Source: Euryodendron excelsum
Taxonomy: Eukaryota; Streptophyta; Magnoliopsida; Ericales; Pentaphylacaceae
DNA: 64,000 nucleotides
Direction: 5' to 3'
NCBI GenBank assembly: GCA_033060915.1
Contig: CM065394.1
Location: forward strand, 20,415,501 to 20,479,500
Shown here piece by piece: positions 12,691-24,188 of this stretch. Made by a program: the position numbers and the translations under genes. The notes under the pieces are model-generated. The model did no database searches, was not told where the DNA came from, and saw nothing but the letters and a program-made list of their open reading frames with translations. Each line of letters starts with the position of its first letter. Positions within the stretch are counted from its first letter, which is position 1.

Positions 12691-13747
12691 GTGCATGGAC
12701 GATTGGTGAGCATTGACTCGTCTAGTGATCTTCCTTTAATCCACCCTATTCTTTCCCCATTTAGGACTCATGTTCTTAACATCCAGTTAGTTAACCGCAA
12801 CCCTAGTCCTATTCCAATAGTGGATGAGATGATTCTTCCTCCTTTGAATCTTTCTGAGATTCTCACTCGCCAAATCCAAATAATGTACCTGAAGGTGGGA
12901 GTGTACATGACGATCCTCCTCATAGATCCCCTAGGGATTATCTAAATCTTGCTGGGCAAGCGCCTACTTCTTGCATTATTTTTCCTGTGCATCACGCTAT
13001 AATGACTTTAAAGCTAGGAATGAGCCAGTTGATAAATCCATTCCATGATTTGGATTTTGAAAAACCATATCAACATATCAAAGATTTCGAGGATGTATGC
13101 TCTATGTTCTTCAATAATTTTTATCCAAGGGAAATAGTATTTCTGAAACTATTTCTATTTTCTCTCAATGACAAGGCTAAGACATGGTTTACTATATTGA
13201 GGCCTAGGTCTATTCATTCATGGCAAGATCTTCAGACAGAGTTATTGAAAAAATTCTTCCCTGAGCATAAAATAGAAGCGATTTGTTGCAAAATATCTCA
13301 ATTTGCTCTCGTAATTGGTGAATCGTTCTTCCAATGTTGGGAGAGGTTCAAGGATTTGCGGAATACTTATCCACATCACGGATTCACAAATAGATATGTC
13401 ATAAATACTTTCTATTCATCATTGACCCCATAACTTAAGTAATTCGTTGAGTCTTTGTGTGTAGGGACTTTGTATGACAAAGAGTCCGTGGAGGCATATG
13501 ACTACTTTGATTATTTAGTGAACCTTGCTAGAGATTGTGCCACAACTGGGACCCAAAATCTAGAGTCAAAGCCTAGGGTAACATTTCAGCTTAATGAAAT
13601 AGATGATTTGAATGTTAGAGTTCTTGCACTTACTTGAAAATTGGAGGTTGGTGGAGTCTAAAAAAGTCAATATTATGAATCGTGAGTCTCCCAGAGACGA
13701 GAGTTGTTTAATGTGTGGTACATTGGATCATGACACTATTGCATGTT
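12691..13747 (+). pseudogene. Decayed Athila-like Ty3/gypsy gag, N-terminal and core part
   Basis: Gag forms the virus-like particle of the retrotransposon. The core matches the plant retrotransposon gag domain: FEKPYQHIKDFEDVC, then LFLFSLNDKAKTWF, LLKKFFPEHKI, and ESFFQCWERFKDL followed by CPHHG-like YPHHGF. This order is characteristic of Athila-type elements. A CCHC zinc knuckle (C-X2-C-X4-H-X4-C) is encoded at about 13707-13748. The first part (from 12691) and the core (from about 12870) are in different frames, so there is at least one frameshift, and stops occur near 13431, 13635 and after. No ATG supports a clear start. The frame is cut right after the zinc knuckle by LTR copy A and resumes at 18349. 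It is a non-functional remnant. Confidence 0.85.
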
Positions 13748-15118
13748 TGTAACCACCTCATTTTTGCCCGCTCGGCAGTCTCCTGTCTGTCTAGACTTGT
13801 ATTCAAGTCAATATGAACATATTCTGAGTTAAACCAGTTTTTCAGACATAATCCAGTCAATTGATCGCTTTGTTGGCCCATTGGGCCCAAATAAAGGCAA
13901 AATGACCAAAGTGCCCTTGCGGCATTGTTCGGTCTAATTTTAGTGGGCATGTCTTTTTGAAGACGGTAAGTCTCCGTTTTAATCTCAAATCTAATTTCAA
14001 GTCCAATTCCAATTCCAATTAAATTCGCACGTCTTTCGAGAAATTTGACTCCTCAAGGTGGTAAGTCCATTTTATCCAGCACGTCTTTTAAGAAAAATCT
14101 TCAGAACGGTAAGTCCCTTCAAACTCGTCGACTAGGACGAGACCCCAAGCCCCCGAGATGGTGGAACGGTCCACCTTTGGCGCTTGCTAGCCCGCCAATG
14201 AAGAATGTCAATTTCGGTACGCCTTTTGAGAAAGTTGATTCTTCAAGCGATAAGTCCACCTAGCAGTTTCCCGAGATCAAGTAGTCTCTGGAATGATCCT
14301 GAACCGTCAGAGTGGCGGAAACACTCATAAATATTGCAACCATTAGAGTGGCAAAAACACTCGTAAACAGGTCGACATTGAGAATTGCCAACAAACCCCT
14401 CTAGCATGAGACCACCGTCAAATTGGCGGAAACACTCAAAACTCAGGTCAACACCAGTGCCTGCTAGCCCACTCCGGTGAAAAATGACCAAACTGCCCTT
14501 AGGGCCATTTCTAGCACGTTTCTTGAGAAAGTACCTAAGTCCTTATAACAGTAAGTCCACCCTTTGAGGGTCGTCCCAAAGACGATCTGGTATGATTAGG
14601 TACTTTTCAGTCAGTTTGGGGCCAATTCCGAGACCCTCCGGTCAAAAGGACCGTTTTGCCCCTAGTAGGCCGGTCGCCTTTTCCAACCCTGACGTCTCTA
14701 GGTATCAAACTTGAAACCTCTTGAAGCATTCTAGCTAATATTTCCAAGCCTCAAGCCTTTTTCCAGGACATTCCATGTCCATCCTGGTAGCTTTTCGGGC
14801 CGATTATCCGTCTTGCCCTTAATGGCCCGATCAACCCTTCCAACAAATCCTGACATCATTTTTCAAGTCTACTATCCCAAGACACTATTCTAGGGATTCC
14901 TATCCCTTTTTGGCCCTTCGGGCTATTCCCGACCCTTTAAATCATTCCCGGACTCTTTGGAGTCACTCCTAGTGAAGCCAGGCTAAAAATTGCATAGTAG
15001 TCACTAGTACAAGCGTCCAAATCTTTGAAAGGTATGTTGCTTGCCGACCTTAAAACTTTCCTAAGTAGCTAGTAGCGCCAAGCCAAAATTTAGCCTGGCC
15101 CTAGTAGGATTTTTGGCC

Positions 15119-15164
15119 TGGCGCCACTGCAGCAGGCGCCAGTTCACTCCTCTGTCTATAAATA
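15119..15164 (+). promoter_or_regulatory. LTR core promoter with palindrome (copy A)
   Basis: The palindrome is TGGCGCC (15119-15125), a 9-base spacer, and GGCGCCA (15135-15141). It is followed 15 bp later by TATAAATA at 15157-15164. Transcription should begin roughly 25-35 bp further on, near 15190. The same arrangement occurs in copies B and C. Confidence 0.6.
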
Positions 15165-16059
15165 CAGAGCCTCCCCCAGCGTGAAAGAGATTCGAAAACT
15201 CAGTCCAAAAATCTTGCTCTTCGATATACAGAGCTCGAAGTCCTTCCAAACCCTAGCTCTCTTTAGGTTCTTCAAATCCTAGCCTCCATATACAAACCCT
15301 AGCCTCTATACACTTAATCGTAGCATACATACACTCTTATACACTCATATACTAGCCTCTAAAGCCTCCATTAAAGACTTGAAGTGCTGCAACTTGGAAG
15401 CTCTCGAAGACCGAGCCAAAGAAAGCTCTTGAAGATCAAAGCGAAAATCGAAGTAAAGCAAGCAAATAAAGCAAAGCAAATAAAAGACGACGCAAGGTAG
15501 GTTTTCTATTTATGTTTACGCAATTCCCCCTTCTCTTTTCTCTCTCCTAACCCACTTAGGTTTTTTTCTATTTTAATCCCCATCTTTTACCCCCTTTCTT
15601 GCATGCTTGAAACAAGGGATTTCCTGGTTCATGTGTAGGATTAGGCAATTGAAAGTCACCGTGTATGGGGTTTTCTCTTAGTCTATCAGGAGATCGCGTG
15701 GGTCTGGCCCCCTCGATTATGTGGTGAAGTCTTTAACCTTGTTTGTTCACAACCCCAACTTATATTGTGCATATCATGATCATGCATCTCTCCAAAACTT
15801 GTTTTCAAAATTTGCATCAAAATCGTTTTCAAAAATTATATTAAAATTTTCTTCTTCAAAACTTATTTTCAAAATCACAATTCTAAAGTGATTCTAGCTT
15901 TTCCATGGTTAGGGTTGCTTTAGAAAAGTGTTACATTTAAAGTGACCAATATGGTCCATATTTTTAAATCCTCGTTATTTTCAAAACTACAATCCTAGAA
16001 GGGTTTTAACCTTCTTATGGTTAGAATCGTTTTAGGAAAATGAGATATTTTTAAAGGTT

Positions 16060-17800
16060 TGCAAAAATCTGCATTCAAATCCTCTCCAAAATCTCTTTTT
16101 TGAACTTTCTAAGAATCTCTTTTTCCAAAATCTCTTTTCAAACTCTCTCCAAAAATTTCTTTCCAAAAACTCTCTTTTCAAGTCTATTATCTAAAATCTC
16201 TTTTCCAACATACTTTCTAAGAACTCTCTTCAATTTCTTTTCCAAAATTGATTTTTAAAAACTCCTTTCAAAAAATATATTTTCCAAAACTTCTTTTCAA
16301 AAAAGTCCTCTTCAAAATTCACTTTCTAAAAACTTGTTTCTAAGATCTCCTTCTAAAAATCTTCCTTTCTAAAAAGTTCACTTTCTAAAAACTCATTTCT
16401 AATATCTCCTTCCAAAAATCTTTCTTTCTAAAAATTCTTTTCTAAGATTTCCTTCCAAAAAATCTTCCTTTCTAAAAAATTCACTTTTTAAAACTTCTTT
16501 TCCTTGAAGCCCAAGTCAAGCCCTAGAGCCGTAGTTAGGAAACCCTAGTCTTCTCTCCTAAAACATGATTTTCAATTTTGTCTCAAAACATAGATTTTCA
16601 AAGTCTCTATTTTCTACGTTAGATCTTAGATTTCCAAAATCACTTTTCCTATACCAAAATTATAGAGTTCCCAAACCTAAGTTTTTTAAAATTCCTCATT
16701 TTCAATTCTATGTCAAATCAAATTTTTCGTTTTTAGAAACTAAATCCAATCCTTCGTTTTTGGAAACAAAATCAAATCATCTCTTTTTGAAAATAAAATC
16801 CAATCTTTTATTTTAGGAAATAGGAATCTAAATCTTTTCTGATTCGAATCTTTCCTAATTCCAATATTTCCTAATTCCATACCTTTCCAAATCTCAACTT
16901 TGCAAAGTCTAAATTTTTTAATCTTTCTTAAACTCAAATATTTCCTAAATCTAAGTATTTCCAAAACCCAAACTTTGAATATTTCTAAATTCAAATCTTT
17001 CTTAAATTCAAACATTTCCAAAATCCTAAACTTTCTAAATTGCAAATCTTTCTTAAATCAAACTTTTCATAATTCAAATCTTTCCAAAAATCAACGCTTT
17101 CTTAAAAAGGAAACTTTTCAATTTCAAAGCATTCCAATTTCAAAACTTTCCAATTTTAATTCTTTCCTAAAATGAAACTTTCCTAATTTTGAACTTTCCT
17201 AAAATGAGAGCTTTACTATTTTGAACCTTTCCTAATTTGAACATTTCCTAAATCCAATCTTTCTTAAATTCAAATTTTCCCAATCTTCCAAGTTCAACAT
17301 TCGAGTCAAATCTTTTCTAAATTCCTTCCACATCAAGTCTAATCTTTGTTAAATCTCAAGTATTTCCTAAGTCCCATCTTTCTTAAATCTAGGTTTCCTA
17401 AACCAAGCTTTCCAAAACCAATTTTTTCAAATCTTCCAAGTCAATTTCAAATCAAAATTCAATTTCCTAATCTTCCAATCCAAATTCTAACTCAAACTCT
17501 TTTTCAAGTCAAACATTCTATTTTCTACGACGACCTGATTCTCAAAAAGGGATACGTAGGCAACCATCATAGGTGCAGTTATAACTTTTTTCAAATCTCT
17601 AATTCTACAACTTTTTTCAAGTTTCCAATTCCATAACTATTTTCAAACTTCCAAAAATCTATTTTCAAATCTCTATTTCCAATTTCTAAAACTTTCTTTC
17701 AAAATCAAATCTATCTTTTCAAATCCATTCCAATTTAAATCAAATTTATTTCCAAAATCAAATCAAGTTCTTTTAAATCTATTTTCAAAATCAAATTTTA
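16060..17800 (+). repeat. G-poor degenerate repeat tract in LTR (copy A)
   Basis: This tract is built of loose variants of words such as TTTCCAAAATC, CTTTCTAAAAA and TTTCCTAAATTCAAA, with very few G residues on the plus strand. The period is irregular. Open frames here are consequences of composition (Phe/Ser/Lys/Asn-rich) and not genes. The equivalent tract is at about 56590-58480 in copy C and, on the other strand, about 48940-50100 in copy B. It lies downstream of the inferred start site, so it would be transcribed. Confidence 0.7.
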
Positions 17801-18348
17801 TTCTCTCACTTGCATACCATGCATCATATCAAACATCTTTTTAAAGTTCTTTTCTAAAAGTGGATAGTTTTGGATATATATTAATCAAAGACTCTAATGA
17901 GTGAACCTAGGGTGAATAGACATGTAGGTACTGCAAGGACGGGGTAGGGTGATGGCTTAGTGCGTCTTCTCTATACATAACCAACCTCCGAACTTAGATC
18001 ACTGTTTTCAAAGACTAAATGGAGTTATTTTCAAAAAGGGCTTAAATTTTATCAAAGGTTGCCAAACAATATGTTTTCTCAAAAACCCTCTTTTGAGAAA
18101 GTTTTCAAAATTGTTTTCAAAAATCTTAAGTGTAATCTTTGGATTGTGCTTAGTTTTAGGTGACCTAATTTTCCTCAATCAAGTTAGGTGGTGACGCCAA
18201 ATATTTTCCAAAAGTTCTTAATCCAAATCAATTTCTAATTTAAACCTAGTCGCACTAGTCCTTCTATGAGGATGAGTTCTAATGAGAGAGCATTATGTTT
18301 TTCTCACTTGTCTTTTTTGGGTGCGAAAAATCGGGACGCGACAATATT

Positions 18349-18945
18349 TAGTTATACCAAAGGCTTTGCATGGTCAAGCCAATATAGTTGGCTAATATTG
18401 AGGTATGTATAATGACTAACAAGTTGGGAAAAACCCTTTCTCGAATACATACAACTCCTGATGAAAAAATCACCTAAATTTTGGGTGGAGAAATGAGGGA
18501 TCTTCGAACTCTCAACTATTCTAAGGAGGGCCTCAAAACCCTAAATCTTTTCAACAAAACCATCAACCTTTTCAACCCTAACCCATTCCATATCAACCTC
18601 CTCATAGAAAACCGTTGGAAGACAGTGTGTACCAATTGACCAATGATATAAGAGGGGTGAATAATAGGGTGGATCGACATGAGAAGGTGTTAGACCAACA
18701 CACTAGACTATTGGAAGACATAGCAAAACAAATGTCTACTTTGACACAAGCCTTGACCCACCAAGTGTCGGGGCGATTTCCATCTCAACTCCAACCAAAT
18801 CTAAATCCCAATAAGTAAGTGAACATGACTGAAGTGAGGACTGATCTACGATCTAGTCATGAACAGGTCCAATCCATCATAATCTTAAAGAGCAGTAAAA
18901 TCATCGATAAAACCATTCCATTTGTGAAAGACGTTCTTAAGGATA
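18349..18945 (+). pseudogene. Decayed Athila-like gag, C-terminal part
   Basis: This continues the gag interrupted at 13747. Downstream of the zinc knuckle it encodes a region around PKALHGQANI, then a coiled-coil-like stretch (DIRGVNNRVDRHEKVLDQHT), and VQSIIILKSSK, a diverged form of the LRSGK motif found in Athila Gag. Stops and frame changes interrupt it, for example after 18410 and at 18816-18818. It ends where an LTR-derived sequence is fused at about 18946. No protease, reverse transcriptase or integrase follows, so most of the element is missing. Confidence 0.7.
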
Positions 18946-19475
18946 GAGCTTGAGAAGAGAGTTAGAGAGAGTCCAGAGAAGATGAAGTTCAAAGTTAGGG
19001 AGCTCCACATTCAGTTATTTCATTTTCAGGTGTAGATTTTCAGTTAGTTTGTTAGTAGTTTTTCAGTCATATTTCAGTTTTTTCTTTATTCTGCTGTAAT
19101 AAACATTTTTATTTATAAAGTCATTTTCTTTCAAATTATGTCTTTTTATTATCATGAGTAGCTAGTTTTATTCTTTGAACCAATTGTGAAGATCACATGA
19201 CGGTATTAGGATGATCAATTAAGGTATGTCTTTTCATTCTAGATTTATTAAAAAACTTAGAGTTTTTGCACACATTTAGTATATTACATATTTGGGCACG
19301 GGCACGTATATTTTATACACGTAATGATTTTGTATTTTGTAAGCAAGTTTAAATTTACGAGTATTGTAATTAATATAGGAGTGGTGTAAAGTAAAGTAAA
19401 TGATGGTTTACTTATCACTTTTAAGAGGCTTGTATATTTTATGCGGGTCCTCTATTTGATATATTTTTATGTCTA
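18946..19475 (+). repeat. Athila-like LTR fragment, R-U5 only
   Basis: It is collinear (inverted) with 20340-20875 of the complete solo LTR. Its last bases, TTTTTATGTCTA, correspond to the LTR end TTTTTATGTCCA. Homology begins at GAGCTTGAGAAGAGAG, about 25 bp downstream of where the complete copy has its TATA box. The fragment therefore starts close to the inferred transcription start and lacks U3. It is fused directly to the gag remnant. Confidence 0.7.
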
Positions 19476-20339
19476 AACCTTTGGTCAAAAACTGCTTGTC
19501 TTTCCCAATCACGGTGCTAAAAATTTAATGTCTAGGCCCAAATTCTAGGAATATAAACACTTAAGTGTAAGTGCGACGAAGTAGTAGTTAAAATAACCTG
19601 GTAAGAACGGGATCGATCCACAGGAAACATAGTTTTAAATTATGTGAAATTTCATAGTTGCAAATGGTAGGTGCTCAAACTCACCCCAAGTAATGAGTTA
19701 AATACCGACTAAGTCATGTTAAACACAGAAGCGTTACAGATGACTTAAGTTGAAACCTTAACCAACCAGCTTGAATTTCACCTCTTGTTGAAGAGAGTTG
19801 GACAAAAGTTGCAGAAATAGTATCCAAAAGAAAAATATTTGTCTTTGAGATATTTGATGGTTATTAAATTTGCAAAAAAAAACAAATTAAAAATAGCCTT
19901 GGATTTAATTAATCCAATCACGTGATTTTCTTGGGGTTGATCAATACAGGTTTGCCATCTGTCAATCGTTTGGTCCCCTTGAGCCTCATAAATCAAGATA
20001 TAAAAATATTCAAAGATAACCAAATACTAGAACATTACGTTAAAATCATGAACCTCACCATTGACTCATAAACACTAAGTAATGCTTTGTCAGAGCATAA
20101 GTGTAACAAGCATAATTAAAAGCACATGTTTTCAAAAGTTCTAGACTAGATACTTATTAAATTATTATCGAAGACCATCACTATTAGTTTGCATATACCA
20201 GCTGCTTTGTCAAGGCAGAAAGTACTATAAACATAATTAAATGTCTAAGTTTTCAAAAGGATGTAGATTTTAATTACCAAGAATATAGAAACAATTCATT
20301 CCAGATTAAGATTAAGAGTTTTAGGTTTCTACCAAAAGT
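19476..20339. other. LTR-like remnant of another retroelement
   Basis: No coding region is seen. The segment includes AACCTGGTAAGAACGGGATC followed by GATCCACAGGAA, a word pattern common in plant Ty3/gypsy LTRs. A short internal duplication (ACATAATTAAA with GTTTTCAAAAG) occurs near 20110 and 20233. The sequence appears to continue on the far side of the solo LTR at 20340-21277, which inserted into it with TSD AAAGT. Confidence 0.4.
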
Positions 20340-20900
20340 TGGACATAAAAACATACCAGATAGAGGACCCGCATAAAATATATAAGTCTCTGAAAAGTGA
20401 TAAGTAAACCAACATTTACTTTACTTTACACTACTCCTATATTAATTACAATACTCATAAACTTAAACTTGTTTACAAAACACAAAATCATTATGTGCAT
20501 AAAATATACGTGTCCATGTCCAAACATGCAATATACTGAAGGTGTGTAAAAACTCTAAGTTTTTGAATAAATCTAGAATGAAAAGACAGACGTTAATTGA
20601 TCATTCCAATATCATCACGTAATCTTTACAATTAATTTTAAGAATAAAACTAGCTACTCATGATAATAAAAAAGACATAATTTGAAAGAAAATGATTTCA
20701 TAAATAAAAATGTTTATTATAGCAAAATAACGATAAATAAAAAACTGAAAACTGACTAAAAAATACTAACAAACTAACTGAAAATCTACATCTGAAAATG
20801 AAATAATTGAATGTGAAGCTCCTTAGTTTTGAACTTCCTCTTCTCTGGACTCTCTTTGGCTCTCTTCTCAAGCTCCCCTTCTTCTTTCCCATAACTCTCC

Positions 20901-20908
20901 TATTTATA
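20901..20908 (-). promoter_or_regulatory. TATA box of solo LTR
   Basis: Read on the minus strand the site is TATAAATA followed by GGAGAG. Predicted initiation is about 25-30 bp downstream, near 20870-20876. That is where homology to the fragment at 18946 begins. Confidence 0.55.
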
Positions 20909-20936
20909 GGAGATGAAAAGAATTTTTTTTTAATTG

Positions 20937-21125
20937 CACCACTAACTTATATATATTTATAATATTATACCACTAATTTATAAATATATATAAAATTATA
21001 TCACTAATTTATAAATATATATAAAATTATACCACTAATTTATAAATATTATATAAAATTGTACCACTAATTTGTATATAAATATAATATACATCCACTA
21101 ATTTATATATAAATATAATATAACA
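20937..21125. repeat. AT-rich tandem repeat in U3 of solo LTR
   Basis: About six imperfect units of roughly 30-40 bp contain ACCACTAATTTATAAATAT and a following ATATAAAATTAT. The block lies upstream of the TATA box in the LTR's transcriptional sense. Such U3 repeats are a common source of copy-to-copy variation in LTRs. Confidence 0.7.
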
Positions 21126-21282
21126 TAATACATCAAAATAACACCCGAATAAATGTCTGTGTGCTTGCCGGCTTCAGTTTATTCGGTTTTAGTTTCAAAT
21201 TTGCATAAGACACAAAAAACATAAAAATACCAAAATTATATTAAAAATAATAAATAATAAATAAATATGTACTAACAAAAGT

Positions 21283-22581
21283 TTACAATTCGAGACTCTA
21301 ATTGTACTTTTTATATTACAATCAATTTTTAGTAAGTTTATATTATTTTATTTTAAAGATTTTAATAAAAATCATTTTAAAATTTTAAACTATATTATAG
21401 ACAATAAATAAACAATAAGTAACTCAAGTATTTGCATTTAACAATTCGAATATAAATGTTTTTAGACATCTTGGTAGTGTTTAGTATATTCATTGTGACA
21501 ATAATTTTTTATAATATAAACGCAAATGTTTGCTCTAGGTTAGGGTGATATTTACTTCTATTAGTTTTATTGATTTATGATGTGTGATTTGAGTTAAGCA
21601 TAATCTAAGTATGCATAATAGTCATAAAAATAGTTTGCTAGCTCAACTAAATTGGAAATCATATTCCACTATATAAGTATATTAACTATTTAATAATAAA
21701 TTACATCTCTCGAACTTAAATTTCAAACCATTTCCTCTAAATTTGTTGTTTTAAGTGATAATATTTAATGGACTTAATAGGTAACCCATTTACAATAAGC
21801 AAACTCATGCAAAATCTTAATCATACATATTTTCTATCTTAATCGAAGTATTTTTATTACAATCAATTGATAGTATTTAATTTTAGAATATAAATATATT
21901 ATATTTAATACAATTCATATTAGTAGGTTAACGTTTAATAATTAAATATTATTATAAATTTTTTTAAAATTTATTCTCTATTATCCGTGCATAGCATAGA
22001 TTCACTACTAGTTTGGTAATTATAACAATAATCCTACAGTTGATATGAAAGATAATTGTGAACGCTGCTGTGATTTTATCCATAAAAATAATAATATGGT
22101 AAGCAGGTAGCACACATAGTTTTCGGATACTTTGTTATAATTTTTATCTTTTATGTATTTAATGGCTATCCACTCTAATATTTAATCTGCGTGGCAGTAA
22201 TTTATACTACTTTACGACTATTTTTTTTTTATTTTACCATTTATAAATAGTGCTATAACATGACCAGTTACAAAAAATTGTTTATTTTCTATTTTTTCCT
22301 CTTTATTGCACAAAATAACTTTAATCAAACACAAAAAAATTACAAAGTTGGCCTTTTGTTTTTCGTTTTTGGTTTTATTTTGTCAGTTACCAAGTTAAGT
22401 AGAATTGTTGATTTTATCCCCAAGTTTTTTTCTTTTTTTTGATACACGGCAAAAAGGGATGGAGCCGGTTGAATTTAAACCTCCACCAAATGAGTAAGTT
22501 CGAGCTCAACCAGAGCCAGACGTATTTCTCTCCAAGTTGAATCACCCATAAGTCTATGACCCTTTCTGGTAGGAGGTGAGG
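21283..22581. other. AT-rich sequence, no supported gene
   Basis: No gene is seen. The first part continues the LTR-like remnant interrupted at 20340. The part from about 22440 to 22586 is less AT-rich and borders the chromovirus insertion site. Confidence 0.5.
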
Positions 22582-22586
22582 CAGAG

Positions 22587-23256
22587 TGTCACGGTCCGAC
22601 ACTTTCAGGTGGATTAGGCCATGTGGCACTTGTCATGGACGGCACCAGACAAGTCAGTCAAATGGGCACCTCGCAAATGAAAGCCAACACACACACCCGA
22701 AGGTGCACAAGTAAGCGATTTGGAAGCAACAAGCTAAGAACGTTTAAAGCAACAACGAAGGCAATGGGCACACAATTTGCAAACAATAAGATCACTTTTA
22801 TTGCATATACAAAGCAATTCCAGACTACAATTAGGTGGGGAGTTTAGTTTGCCAACAACCAACAACTAGGGACTTGGACTCACCTTACTATCCTCCCCTA
22901 TATATGCTTTTTAAGCCATTTCTAAACTGATACGAGCAAACATTACACCCCCTTGAGGAGTCATAATGGGTCTACAAAAATATTTATAAGGAATTTGACA
23001 AAACCCTTTTACATACATTTATATATGACCCTAAACTAATTTTCTAGCCATTCGGAAAAATTACAACACCTCTCCTCGATAGGGGTAGGACACTACTAAC
23101 TTGGATGCCGCACACCTTGACATGGGAAAATCTATGCGTGCATCCGACTCCAAACTTACATTTCTACACTCTATACAATATGTATAGACATGGCAGAGTT
23201 GACACGAGGCTGGAAAATGAGGGCATGGGCTCGGCCTTGAAGGGCAGCTCGTGATA
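22587..23256 (-). repeat. Chromovirus 3' LTR
   Basis: It is 670 bp. Compared with the 5' LTR (27865-28534) I count 18 substitutions and no insertion or deletion, about 2.7% divergence, and every difference is a transition. One lies in the terminal bases (GATA here, GACA in the other copy). Confidence 0.95.
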
Positions 23257-23268
23257 CTCTCCCCCACT
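23257..23268 (-). other. Polypurine tract
   Basis: On the minus strand it reads AGTGGGGGAGAG and directly abuts the start of the 3' LTR. This is the plus-strand primer used in reverse transcription. It overlaps the end of the pol stop codon by one base. Confidence 0.85.
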
Positions 23269-24185
23269 TATGCGGTCGACGTCCTCGTAGACTTTGAAGC
23301 AAGGTACTTCTCGATCTTGTCCACGAACAGTTGCAAGTCTTCCGCCTTCTCCCAGCTGATCTCTTCGTCTCCAAGATCCTTCCACTTCACTAAGTACTCC
23401 AGGCGTGGTCGCTTTCCCTTGACCACTCTGTCAGCGAGAATGTCTTTAACTTGCTTCGGCGCTAGTGGCTTGGCGTTGATGGCTGTTCTTGTGGAGATGT
23501 TGCGAGTTGAATCTTCCTGATCTGCATGGTAGGGCTTGAGACAACTCACATGGAACACTGGGTGCACTTTCATCCAGGCTGGAGGCTCGACCCTGTAAGA
23601 TGCCTTCCCAATCTTGGTAACAACCAGAACAGGTCTCTCATACTTTCGCACTAGGCGCCGGTCACGGTTGCGAAGAAATCTGAGTTGTTCAGGCGTCAAC
23701 TTTACTAGCACCAGGTCTCCAACTTGGAATCCGAGCGGCCTTCTTCCTTGATCTGCCCACTTCTTCATTCTCTTGGAAGCCTTTTCTAAGTAAGCTCTTG
23801 CTACTTCATTCCCCCGCTTCCATTTTTTGGTGAAGTTGTAGGCTCTCGGAGACTTTCCAGTGTAAGGCTCATCCACTGTGTGGGGCATCAGTGGCTGCTG
23901 ACCTGTAACAATCTCAAAAGGGCTCTTGTTAGTGGAAGAACTGTTCTGAGAATTGAAACAAAATTGAGCTACATCAAGTAATTGCACCCAATTTCTCTGG
24001 TTGGCATTGACAAAATGGCGCAAATACTCTTCAAGTAACCCGTTGAAACGTTCCGTCTGGCCATCAGTTTGTGGATGATAGCTAGACAACATGGCAAGTT
24101 ATGAACCGAGAAGCTTAAAGAGTTCTGACCAGAAGGTCCCTGTGAATCTGGAATCTCGGTCACTGACAATGCTTTGGGGCACGCT
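23268..24185 (-). pseudogene. Chromovirus integrase C-terminal half and chromodomain
   Basis: This is the end of the pol frame. It contains the integrase core continuation (SSYHPQTDGQTERFN, with the catalytic Glu of the DDE triad expected in LLEEYLRHF), the C-terminal GPY/F-like region (VGDLVLVKLTPEQL through VHPVFHVSCLKPY), and a chromodomain-like tail (RLEYLVKWKDLGDEEISWE). The chromodomain is thought to guide integration to heterochromatin. It is read in the same frame as the upstream parts. Stop codons at 24186-24188 (a Trp position, TGG to TGA) and 24099-24101 interrupt it. Confidence 0.92.
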
Positions 24186-24188
24186 TCA

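Larger units (their letters stand above)
13748..18343 (+). mobile_element. 4.6-kb solo LTR, long-LTR Ty3/gypsy family (copy A)
   Basis: It starts TGTAACCACC and ends GGGACGCGACA, flanked by ATGTT (13743-13747) and ATATT (18344-18348), a 5-bp TSD with one transition. The Athila-like gag resumes in frame on the far side when one TSD copy is removed, which confirms the limits. A TATAAATA at 15157-15164 gives plus-strand transcription, preceded by a palindrome and followed by AAACCCTA-like words near 15250-15300. From about 16060 to 17800 the strand is very poor in G. No coding region or second LTR is present, so it is a solo LTR. The length and its relatives at 48411-59341 suggest an Ogre/Tat-like lineage; this assignment is inferred. 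Confidence 0.85.
20340..21277 (-). mobile_element. 938-bp solo LTR, Athila-like family
   Basis: On the minus strand it begins TGTTAGTACAT and ends TTTTTATGTCCA. It is bounded by perfect 5-bp direct repeats AAAGT (20335-20339 and 21278-21282). It carries a minus-strand TATA box (TATAAATA, 20901-20908). The part downstream of it matches the LTR fragments at 11089-11405 and 18946-19475, so it is the complete LTR reference for that family. No internal region or partner LTR is present, which indicates LTR-LTR recombination. Confidence 0.8.

Noticed and set aside
16565..17636. Several Phe/Ser/Lys/Asn-rich frames
   Set aside because: Produced by the G-poor degenerate repeat tract of LTR copy A; the same tract in copies B and C does not keep these frames.
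22414..22629. Reading frame across the chromovirus empty site (28640-28540 joined to 22581-22450, minus strand)
   Set aside because: The joined stretch is open for about 68 codons, but it has no recognisable domain and frames of this size are common in the window.
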